A DNA stretch of 16,013 nt from contig CALURE010000023.1 in assembly GCA_944323095.1 (NCBI GenBank), positions 1 through 16,013 of the forward strand, read 5' to 3'. The translations under genes were made by a program, and so were the position numbers. This stretch comes from Candidatus Gastranaerophilales bacterium (GTDB taxonomy: Bacteria; Cyanobacteriota; Vampirovibrionia; Gastranaerophilales; Gastranaerophilaceae). The notes under the pieces were generated by a model that was not told where the DNA came from, did not search any database, and worked only from the letters and a program-made list of their open reading frames with translations. Of this stretch, positions 1 through 5,487 are shown piece by piece. Position 1 is the stretch's first letter; every line of letters starts with the position of its first letter.

Positions 1-96
1 CTTATCAGCGGTAGCTGCGCTACCTTCCCTCTCGAAAACGATACTTAATCGTTTTCTCGGCAGAGTGCCAACAGTCCAAATAATTTTTATTGAAAC
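1..96 (-). other. Probable 5' edge of a second pilin-like leader (partial, runs off the left end)
   Basis: On the minus strand a frame is open from base 96 to base 1 and reads ...TLPRKRLSIVFEREGSAATADK at the window edge. No in-frame ATG, GTG or TTG is visible in it. It contains the same layout as the pilin leader at the right end: minus-strand GGAAGGT followed at once by a small palindrome, giving an EG-(S/A)-(A/T) peptide in frame. I infer that it leads into another prepilin-type gene lying left of the window. It could equally be an untranslated repeat. Confidence is low because the diagnostic FTLAE core is not in the window. Confidence 0.35.
10..24. repeat. Short palindrome with 6-bp stem
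   Basis: GGTAGC at 10-15 pairs with GCTACC at 19-24 around a TGC loop. The palindrome is followed by CTTCC, as is the palindrome at 15859-15872 inside the pilin leader. A further hairpin, GAAAACGAT (34-42) with ATCGTTTTC (48-56), lies beside it. These look like members of a family of small palindromic repeats, not regulatory sites of a gene in the window. Confidence 0.5.
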
Positions 97-99
97 TTA

Positions 100-116
100 T
101 TAACACGGAGTGTTAA
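100..116. repeat. TTAACAC-GGA-GTGTTAA dyad
   Basis: This is a perfect 7-bp inverted repeat with a 3-nt centre. It lies upstream of the frame running left off the window, so it could be an operator or a short hairpin. Nothing in the sequence decides between these. Confidence 0.4.
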
Positions 117-217
117 CTGTCTCAGACAATATAAATAATCTAACATCAAAAAGTTTAAAAATCAAGTATTATATTTTGAAACTTATATCACAATTAACAC
201 TAATTATGTATAAAAAC

Positions 218-324
218 GTCATGCTGAACTTGTTTATTGCTTTTGCCGAAATCTATGATTTCGTGCAAAATGTCCCAATGCGGACAGCATATCGATATTG
301 AACCCGAAACAAGTTCGGGATGAC
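218..324. repeat. 107-bp terminal-inverted-repeat element, copy 1
   Basis: The ends GTCATGCTGAACTTGTTT and AAACAAGTTCGGGATGAC are imperfect inverted repeats. Inside are further hairpins: GAAATC-TAT-GATTTC near 250 and TGTCC...GGACA near 272-287. The minus strand translates to the peptide CHPELVSGS, a well-known spurious translation of this class of palindromic repeat in many bacterial genomes. It is therefore best read as a non-coding mobile-type (MITE-like) repeat and not as a gene. A second, shorter relative lies at 12421-12479. The rest of 1-415 shows no other gene. Confidence 0.75.
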
Positions 325-415
325 AAAAACTGTCAAACGATTTTAAAAACTGTCCTGAATTTATTTCAGCGGTGACAATTTTGGCATTGTTTAGTATAAA
401 CATCAATATAAGTCC

Positions 416-1432
416 CTATATTTTCAAAGACTCTGATGCTATTATCTCATTTGCTCCAATAATTTGAGATGATAAATCTGTTTTTATTACACTGTTTGAA
501 GCAATTACACTATCTGCAATTCTAAGATTCGGTGCAATTACAACATTATCCCAGATAATACTGTTTTCTATTACAGAATTTTCTCCAATACTTGAATACT
601 TACCTATAACAGAATTCCCGACAAATTTTACAGTTTTTGGGATTACAGCATCCTCAGCTATATAAGAACCCGAATCTGTATTAACTATCGGGGCATGAGA
701 AAATTTGCATTCTCCGTTAAACAGATCCTGCGTAGATTGTTTATACTGCTCTAAAGTTCCAATATCACTCCAGTATTCTTTCACTTCAAATGTATTTATG
801 GCATGCTCTTTCAAAAGTTCGGGAAATACATTTTTTGCAAAATCATAAAAAGTATTTTCAGGAATATAATCAAAAATTTTATAGTCAAAGATATAAATTC
901 CTGTATTTATAAAATTACTCTTTGCCTCATTAATAGAAGGTTTTTCCTGAAATTCGAAAATAAATCCGTTCTCGTCAGTAACCACAACTCCAAAATGAGA
1001 AACTTCTTCTAATGAAATTTGTTTTATACCGATAGTTGCAATTGCTCCTGATTTTTTATGAATTTCAATACCTTTTTCTAAATCGACATTAGAAAGTCCG
1101 TCTGCTGACAACACCAAAAAAGGATTATCTTTATCAAAAAAGAATTGACATTTTTTTACACCGCCGGCCGTACCGGATAAAGTTTCTTCTTTTATAAAAT
1201 TGAAATTTATTCCAAAATTATTTTTCTTGTATCTTTCAATGATTTTATCAGACAGATAATGAGTGTTGCAGATAACATCTTTTACACCGATTGATATAAG
1301 TTTTTCAAACAGAATATCCATAACAGGCCTGTTTGCTATCGGTACAAGAGGTTTTGGGACAAACCTTGTCAAAGGATCTAATCTTGATCCAACCCCTGCT
1401 GACATTACCATTGCTTTAATCATCCCGCTCAT
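416..1432 (-). CDS. NDP-sugar nucleotidyltransferase (mannose-1-phosphate guanylyltransferase-like)
   Basis: This protein likely transfers a nucleoside monophosphate from an NTP to a sugar 1-phosphate, supplying activated sugar for envelope polysaccharide in the cytoplasm. The 338 residues begin with a Rossmann-like catalytic domain: the signature AGVGSRLDPLT at 12-22, PKPLVPI at 26-32, GTAGGVK at 87-93, FQEKP at 161-165, NTGIYIF at 176-182 and YWSDIGT at 220-226. From about residue 250 to 335 there is an isoleucine/valine-rich hexapeptide-repeat (left-handed beta-helix) tail. This is the family's usual two-domain layout. The base and sugar cannot be read from the sequence. A second in-frame ATG lies 9 bp inside (1421-1423). 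The 1432 start would leave an almost leaderless mRNA given the -10-like box at 1441-1446. It is divergent from tRNA-Lys and stands alone on its strand. Confidence 0.9.
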   Translation of the reverse strand: MSGMIKAMVMSAGVGSRLDPLTRFVPKPLVPIANRPVMDILFEKLISIGVKDVICNTHYLSDKIIERYKKNNFGINFNFIKEETLSGTAGGVKKCQFFFDKDNPFLVLSADGLSNVDLEKGIEIHKKSGAIATIGIKQISLEEVSHFGVVVTDENGFIFEFQEKPSINEAKSNFINTGIYIFDYKIFDYIPENTFYDFAKNVFPELLKEHAINTFEVKEYWSDIGTLEQYKQSTQDLFNGECKFSHAPIVNTDSGSYIAEDAVIPKTVKFVGNSVIGKYSSIGENSVIENSIIWDNVVIAPNLRIADSVIASNSVIKTDLSSQIIGANEIIASESLKI

Positions 1433-1440
1433 AATACCTG

Positions 1441-1491
1441 ATTTTACTACAAAAAATAATTTATTGCAAATTTAAAATCAGGTTGTATAAT
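1441..1491. promoter_or_regulatory. Divergent promoters sharing one palindromic -35 box
   Basis: TTGCAA at 1464-1469 is its own reverse complement. To the right it is 16 bp from TATAAT (1486-1491), a good promoter for tRNA-Lys with a start near 1498. To the left, on the minus strand, it is 17 bp from TAAAAT (1446-1441), a promoter for the nucleotidyltransferase gene with a start near 1434. Both spacings are canonical for sigma-70-type promoters. The assignment comes from reading the sequence; no mapped start supports it here. Confidence 0.65.
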
Positions 1492-1509
1492 TATTTATGT
1501 AAATTATAA

Positions 1510-1582
<73 letters not shown>

Positions 1583-1584
1583 AG

Positions 1585-1616
1585 TTAAAGGACAGGATAT
1601 TATTCCTGTCCTTTAA
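1585..1616 (+). terminator. Hairpin directly after tRNA-Lys
   Basis: A 13-bp perfect stem, TTAAAGGACAGGA with TCCTGTCCTTTAA, closes a TATTAT loop three bases after the tRNA. The following run (TTAATTT) is only moderately T-rich, so it may act as a terminator, a processing signal, or the left edge of the inserted element. Confidence 0.6.
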
Positions 1617-1639
1617 TTAATTTGGTTAAGGCGAGAACC

Positions 1640-1728
1640 ACAAGGCGCGAGCCTTGTCAGGTTCGAACGCGAACGAGCTGAAGGCGAAGGCTTGCCGGCA
1701 AAATGATGTAAATCATAGCAGCCGGCAA
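1640..1728 (+). other. Structured segment: three hairpins, two with GNRA-type tetraloops
   Basis: Hairpin one: ACAAGGC-GCGA-GCCTTGT (1640-1657). Hairpin two: GTTCG-AACG-CGAAC (1661-1674). Hairpin three: TTGCCGGC (1692-1699) with GCCGGCAA (1721-1728), enclosing an asymmetric AAA/AGCA internal loop and ATGAT-GTAA-ATCAT. GCGA and GTAA both fit the GNRA tetraloop rule as RNA. The segment lies downstream of tRNA-Lys and before the terminator, so it would be co-transcribed if the hairpin at 1585-1616 is read through. No known ncRNA family was recognised. Confidence 0.5.
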
Positions 1729-1732
1729 CCGT

Positions 1733-1762
1733 AGACCTGTTAAATGCGAGAGAGCAAGACAG
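1733..1762 (+). repeat. Dispersed repeat copy A (30 bp)
   Basis: It matches the minus strand of 15961-15990 at 25 of 30 positions; the core GCGAG-(A/T)-GAGCAAGACAG is 16 of 17. Upstream of both copies stands GCGAAGGC (1684-1691 here; minus strand of 16002-16009 there). The interval between the two blocks is about 30 bp longer here, roughly the size of the hairpin at 1692-1728. Confidence 0.65.
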
Positions 1763-1778
1763 CCCCTCTGAGCCCATA

Positions 1779-1809
1779 AAAAAAGCCGGAAGAAAAATCC
1801 GGCTTTTTT
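1779..1809. terminator. Intrinsic terminator (bidirectional)
   Basis: AAAAAAGCCGGA (1779-1790) and TCCGGCTTTTTT (1798-1809) form a GC-cored stem around a 7-nt A-rich loop, with A and T tracts giving termination in both directions. It is probably the original terminator of the tRNA-Lys transcript. Confidence 0.85.
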
Positions 1810-1920
1810 ATCCGAATTAAGCTGCGGCAAGCCTGATTATTTACTACCTGAAATATTAAGTAGCAAAATTTTTTATTTTCATTTTTTGATATAAATACAA
1901 TTTACTATACGGATAAAAAT

Positions 1921-2259
1921 ATGCAGATTAATTCTTACGACAAAAGATGTAATCAACCGTCTTTTGAAAAATTTATTAAAATTACGGGACCAAATCATAA
2001 AATAAATCATTTCAGGACAAAATTAAACTCACAGACTGATAAATTTTTAACATTAAAAATTAATAAAAAAGAACACAAAACAATATTATATTTATTTAGC
2101 GGTAAAGATGCCGACAAATACATAGATCTTGCCATTAAATACCAGCCATACAATGTCAGAAATAATGTAAAAAAATATATGGCAAAAAATCCGATTTCCA
2201 TGAAGGTTGAAAAAGCTCTTTCAAAATTAAAAACAAATTATTTTTCAAAGAAAAAATGA
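1921..2259 (+). CDS. Small hypothetical protein, lineage-type
   Basis: An unrecognised, basic 112-residue protein with a charged C-terminus (FSKKK). It has no signal peptide or membrane segment and is presumably cytoplasmic. Near its start it carries QPSFEKFIKI (12-21). This resembles short P/V-S/N-F-G/K motifs in other unknown proteins of this window (VNFKA at 7958-9085, VSFGM at 13611-15146). The middle (about 42-80) alternates short hydrophobic strands and charged turns, and the end looks helical. The start is the only ATG that keeps the motif, with GGA 7 nt upstream as a weak SD. It is the first gene after the tRNA-Lys terminator and ends inside a bidirectional terminator shared with the convergent gene. 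Confidence 0.6.
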   Translation: MQINSYDKRCNQPSFEKFIKITGPNHKINHFRTKLNSQTDKFLTLKINKKEHKTILYLFSGKDADKYIDLAIKYQPYNVRNNVKKYMAKNPISMKVEKALSKLKTNYFSKKK

Positions 2260-2283
2260 ACTCTGAAATTCAGAGTTCATTTT
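2253..2283. terminator. Bidirectional terminator between convergent genes
   Basis: AAAATGAACTCTG (2253-2265) pairs perfectly with CAGAGTTCATTTT (2271-2283) around AAATT. It contains the stop codon of the plus-strand gene and lies 5 bp beyond the stop of the minus-strand gene, so it can serve both. Confidence 0.8.
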
Positions 2284-2288
2284 AAATT

Positions 2289-3362
2289 TTAAGCTTTTTT
2301 AGTTGATGAACCGCCGAACAGCCAGCCGAGAGCTAAACCTGCAGCCGCTGCAACTCCGCCGTATTTCAAAGTTTTATTCCATTTAAAGTTTTTAAATGCT
2401 TTTGCAATATCTTTGTTTGCTTTATTTTTTAATGCTTTTCCGGCATCATCAAGATTATCCTTTATAGCTGCTTCAGCACCGGCTTTAAGATCATTGATAT
2501 TTTGAGTTCTTCTTGCAATATGCCCCTGATAAACTTTCAACAGTTCTTCCTGAGAGCCGAGTTTATCAGCAATTTTTCTTGCCTTTGCCGCAATTTCGGT
2601 ATTTGTCCCCTTTAATTTAAAGGTTTCTGCATTATCAATAAGGAATTTTTCTATATCTGCTTTTGTGGCATCTGTTTTAAGTGTTTTGATTTTTGCCTCT
2701 ATATTTTTGAGTTTTTCCAACTGTGCAGTATTATGCTCCAGAGAAAATTCATTTTTACTAAATGCTTCTGCCTGTTTTAGAATTTTTTGTTTATCTATTT
2801 TATCAAGTTCCGGTTTTGCCTTTGCAATCAAATCCTGAGCATCTTTAGGAGTTTTTATAGTGTCAGGAAGCAAATTTTTTACATCATCAGACAAATCTTC
2901 TAATTTAGAAGCTTTCGATAGTTTTTGAATTGCATCGTATTGTTCCATATCAAGAACTCCAAACCTGTTCAATACCGGCTTTGCTTTATGTGCATAGAGC
3001 TTTTTAACTTCGATTGCTTCAACATCTTTAACATCATTATTAAGGACAACTTTAACCAAATCATCATTAACTTTTCCGTCCTTTACAGGATTAGTTCCCC
3101 AGAAATACATGCCTGCACCTGTGCCGAGACCAGCAACGCTGCCGAGTAACAAACCTGTTCCTAATCCTGAACCGCCGCTTTTTTGAAATGTATCAGCCTG
3201 CGGCTGAGAATACCCCGTAAACATCGGATTTGATCCTTGCTGCGGAACCTGAGGATTTTGAGCAAAATACTGCTGTGCTAAAAAATCGTCACTGTTAGCA
3301 GAATAAGGGTTGTAATTATTATAGGAACTGCTGCCGTATAAATTAGAAATTTCTCCTGCCAT
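2289..3362 (-). CDS. Hypothetical membrane protein with Gln/Asn/Tyr-rich N-terminus and coiled coil
   Basis: Not recognised as a named family. The 357 residues fall into four zones. Residues 1-62 are low complexity, rich in S, N, Y, Q and P. Residues 64-88 are a glycine-rich hydrophobic stretch (GLGTGLLLGSVAGLGTGAG) that could cross or insert into the membrane. Residues 95-325 are strongly charged and K/E/A-rich, predicted to be helical or coiled-coil at about 190-300. Residues 333-350 are a second glycine/alanine-rich hydrophobic segment (GGVAAAAGLALGWLFGG), followed by a basic tail. The two GxxxG-rich segments suggest association between helices. The start is supported by AAGG 9 nt upstream of ATG. 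It lies 107 bp downstream of aroA on the same strand but has its own leader, so it is probably separately transcribed. Structural or surface-associated roles are possible but not shown. Confidence 0.65.
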   Translation of the reverse strand: MAGEISNLYGSSSYNNYNPYSANSDDFLAQQYFAQNPQVPQQGSNPMFTGYSQPQADTFQKSGGSGLGTGLLLGSVAGLGTGAGMYFWGTNPVKDGKVNDDLVKVVLNNDVKDVEAIEVKKLYAHKAKPVLNRFGVLDMEQYDAIQKLSKASKLEDLSDDVKNLLPDTIKTPKDAQDLIAKAKPELDKIDKQKILKQAEAFSKNEFSLEHNTAQLEKLKNIEAKIKTLKTDATKADIEKFLIDNAETFKLKGTNTEIAAKARKIADKLGSQEELLKVYQGHIARRTQNINDLKAGAEAAIKDNLDDAGKALKNKANKDIAKAFKNFKWNKTLKYGGVAAAAGLALGWLFGGSSTKKA

Positions 3363-3469
3363 AACTTTTTACCTTAACCTTTCAAAATTTAAATAACCTA
3401 ACCTTGTATATATAAAAAAATTTTGTCAGGAAAAATTGCGTTTTTATTTTAAATCAAATTAACATTTTG

Positions 3470-4744
3470 TTACAAAGTTATGACATTAAATAATTTTTCA
3501 AATTCTGGAAAAGATATTCCGACCCATTCAAAACCATTTATAGATAAAGGTTTTTCGCAGATAAGTCCTGCAACATACAAACTCATAGCAAGCCTGTGAT
3601 CATGGTATGTTTCAACTTCAACTCCGCCTGTTAGATGTTTTTTTCCATTAATTATAAAACCGTCAGGAGTTTCTTCAATATCTGCACCTATTTTTTTGAG
3701 TTCCGTAACAACAGCTTTAATCCTGTCAGATTCTTTGTTGCGTAAATCCTGCGCATCCTTAATTATAGTTGTACCTTTTGCCTGTGTGGCAAGAACAGCT
3801 ATTACAGGGAGTTCATCAATAAGGCGCGGAATTATTTCACCCTCAATAGTACAGGCCTTTAATTCTGAATAAGATATTTGAATATCTCCGACATCTTCGC
3901 CCGAAACAGTTTTTTTATCAAGTATTTCAATATTAGCACCCATTTTTTCAGCAACTTCAATAATGCCTGTTCTTGTAGGATTTAAACCGACATTTTTCAA
4001 TATAATTTTTGAATTCGGAACAATTAAACCGGCAACAATAAAAAATGCTGCAGAAGATATATCTCCGCAAATTTCTATAGTCTCAGGTTCAAGTTCTGAT
4101 TTTTCAATTGTAACTGTATTTTTATAAGTGTTTATATTTGCACCCATATATCTGAGCATAATCTCTGTGTGGTTACGTGAAACATATGGTTCGGTAAAGC
4201 TTGTTTTACCCTCTGCATTCAATCCTGCAAGAAGAATGCAAGATTTAACCTGTGCAGATGCAAGCTTTGAAACATAATCTATTGAATGTAAAATTTTTCC
4301 GGAGATATTTAGCGGAGCTTTAAAATCACTTGATTTAATATCTGCACCCATAAGCGATAACGGTTCAATAACCCGTCTCATCGGACGTTTTGAAAGACTT
4401 TCATCACCTGTTAACGTCGAGTTAAAATTTTGTCCTGCAAGAATTCCTGACATCAAACGCATAGTAGTTCCGGAATTTCCGCAATCCAGCTTGTGCTGCG
4501 GCGCAGAAAATTTCCCGCTTGAATTTATAATTAACAAATCATTTTTAAATTCAGCTTCAATCCCGAGAGACTTACAAACATTCAAAGAAGATAAAGGATC
4601 CTGTCCTTTAGAAAAATTTTTAATAACAGATTTACCATTTGCAAGCGATGCAAACATAACTGCTCTATGCGAAATTGATTTATCAGAAGGAATTGTTATT
4701 TCTCCCTTCAATCCATTTGAAATATTTTTTACTACCTTTTGCAT
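3470..4744 (-). CDS. aroA: 3-phosphoshikimate 1-carboxyvinyltransferase (EPSP synthase)
   Basis: This enzyme joins shikimate 3-phosphate and phosphoenolpyruvate to form EPSP, the sixth step of the shikimate pathway to chorismate, in the cytoplasm. At 424 residues it is full length. Visible family motifs are PSDKSISHRA at 19-28 (K22, S23, R27), GNSGTTMR at 89-96, RPMRR at 120-124, SAQ at 163-165, LIDELPV at 308-314 with the catalytic Asp, RNKESDR at 335-341, YHDHR at 380-384 and the closing SFPEF. GNSGTTMR retains the glycine at the position whose replacement by alanine gives glyphosate tolerance in other enzymes. No other aro gene is adjacent. The ATG lies only 28 bp from the divergent GNAT gene. 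No SD is visible, and TAAAAT on the minus strand (4757-4752) sits 7 nt upstream, so the mRNA may be leaderless. Confidence 0.97.
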   Translation of the reverse strand: MQKVVKNISNGLKGEITIPSDKSISHRAVMFASLANGKSVIKNFSKGQDPLSSLNVCKSLGIEAEFKNDLLIINSSGKFSAPQHKLDCGNSGTTMRLMSGILAGQNFNSTLTGDESLSKRPMRRVIEPLSLMGADIKSSDFKAPLNISGKILHSIDYVSKLASAQVKSCILLAGLNAEGKTSFTEPYVSRNHTEIMLRYMGANINTYKNTVTIEKSELEPETIEICGDISSAAFFIVAGLIVPNSKIILKNVGLNPTRTGIIEVAEKMGANIEILDKKTVSGEDVGDIQISYSELKACTIEGEIIPRLIDELPVIAVLATQAKGTTIIKDAQDLRNKESDRIKAVVTELKKIGADIEETPDGFIINGKKHLTGGVEVETYHDHRLAMSLYVAGLICEKPLSINGFEWVGISFPEFEKLFNVITL

Positions 4745-4772
4745 AGTATCTATTTTAACATATAATAATTAA
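4739..4772. promoter_or_regulatory. Compact divergent promoters of aroA and the GNAT gene
   Basis: On the plus strand TTGCAT (4739-4744, overlapping the aroA start codon) is 16 bp from TATAAT (4761-4766), which ends exactly 6 nt before the ATG at 4773. On the minus strand TAAAAT (4757-4752) ends 7 nt before the aroA ATG, with a weaker -35 inside the GNAT coding region. The 28-bp gap has no SD for either gene. Confidence 0.6.
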
Positions 4773-5306
4773 ATGGAAAATTTTCTTCTAAAAACAGAAA
4801 GATTAATATTCCGTAAAATGACGGAACAAGATTTCACAGATATTGCAGAGATGCTTCAAAACCCGAATGTCATGTATGCCTGGGAATATATTTTTGATGA
4901 TATGGAGGTAATGGACTGGATAAAAAGGAATAAAGAATATTATAAACGATACGGATTTGGCTATTTTCTGGCGATTGACAAAAGCAGCGGCACAGTAATA
5001 GGACAGGCTGCACTGATGCCTGATATTATAAATAATATTAATTACTATGAAATAAGCTACATTCTAAAAGAAAAGTTCTGGCATAAAGGTTATGCTATGG
5101 AAAGTGCAAAAGGGTTTATTGACTATGCGTTTAACGTACTCGGGCTTGAAAGTATCATTTTTGAAATAAGACCGGAAAATAAAGCATCAATAAAAGTTGC
5201 GGAAAAATGCACAGCTGTATTAAGCGGAGATTTTATAAAAAATGTTAACGGAAAAAATATAAAGCACTTAATATACACTTTAGAAAAAGAAAAACTGGAA
5301 AAATAA
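4773..5306 (+). CDS. GNAT-family N-acetyltransferase (RimJ/RimL-like)
   Basis: Members of this family move an acetyl group from acetyl-CoA to an amine, in the RimJ/RimL branch often the N-terminus of a protein; the substrate cannot be told here. The 177-residue length is typical. The family opening LKTERLIFRKMTEQDF is at 6-21. Motif A, the pyrophosphate-binding loop, reads FWHKGYAMES around 102-111. ENKASIKVAEK (135-145) is the characteristic C-terminal block. There are no membrane segments. The gene is divergent from aroA, and a near-consensus promoter predicts that transcription begins at the ATG itself, without an SD. It ends 33 bp before tRNA-Ser on the same strand and has no clear terminator between. 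Confidence 0.88.
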   Translation: MENFLLKTERLIFRKMTEQDFTDIAEMLQNPNVMYAWEYIFDDMEVMDWIKRNKEYYKRYGFGYFLAIDKSSGTVIGQAALMPDIINNINYYEISYILKEKFWHKGYAMESAKGFIDYAFNVLGLESIIFEIRPENKASIKVAEKCTAVLSGDFIKNVNGKNIKHLIYTLEKEKLEK

Positions 5307-5339
5307 AAATTTTTATGTTAAAGTTATTATGAACCTGAT

Positions 5340-5426
5340 AGAGGGGTGTCCGAGCGGTTTAAGGTGCAATCTTGGAAAGGTTGTGTGGGAGCAATTCCAC
5401 CGTGGGTTCGAATCCCATCCCCTCTG
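5340..5426 (+). tRNA. tRNA-Ser (anticodon GGA)
   Basis: An 87-nt class II tRNA. The acceptor AGAGGGG pairs with CCCCTCT. The anticodon stem CAATC/GGTTG holds loop TTGGAAA with anticodon GGA. A long variable arm, TGTGGGA-GCAA-TTCCACC, is diagnostic of serine tRNAs, and the T arm has TTCGAAT. The discriminator is G, as expected for serine identity. CCA is not encoded. A run of six T follows immediately (5427-5432), so the tRNA's own acceptor arm may help termination. TATTAT at 5325-5330 may be its -10 box. Confidence 0.97.
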
Positions 5427-5475
5427 TTTTTTAGCAAATGTAAATTGAGTTTAAACCATCACTTGACACAAGTTG

Positions 5476-5487
5476 TATAATTAAAGT
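5476..5487 (+). promoter_or_regulatory. -10-like TATAAT exactly 6 nt before the TolC-family ATG
   Basis: TATAAT at 5476-5481 is followed by TAAAGT and then the ATG at 5488, which predicts a transcript beginning at or next to the start codon. No SD is present. TTGACA at 5463-5468 is only 7 bp away and cannot be a standard -35; no good hexamer stands at 16-18 bp. Confidence 0.45.

Noticed and set aside
200..406. Minus-strand ORF of 68 codons reading CHPELVSGS
   Set aside because: It is the translation of the inverted-repeat element at 218-324 and has no SD or conserved protein character.
1761..1776. A second tRNA gene ending at 1776
   Set aside because: Only the last 16 bases match a tRNA. 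The preceding sequence gives no D arm, anticodon arm or 5' acceptor strand.
1583..1776. tmRNA, RNase P RNA or SRP RNA after tRNA-Lys
   Set aside because: The diagnostic conserved blocks of these RNAs are missing and the segment is too short for tmRNA or RNase P RNA.
5463..5481. TTGACA and TATAAT as a standard promoter before the TolC-family gene
   Set aside because: The two hexamers are only 7 bp apart. Only the TATAAT is kept as a candidate -10.
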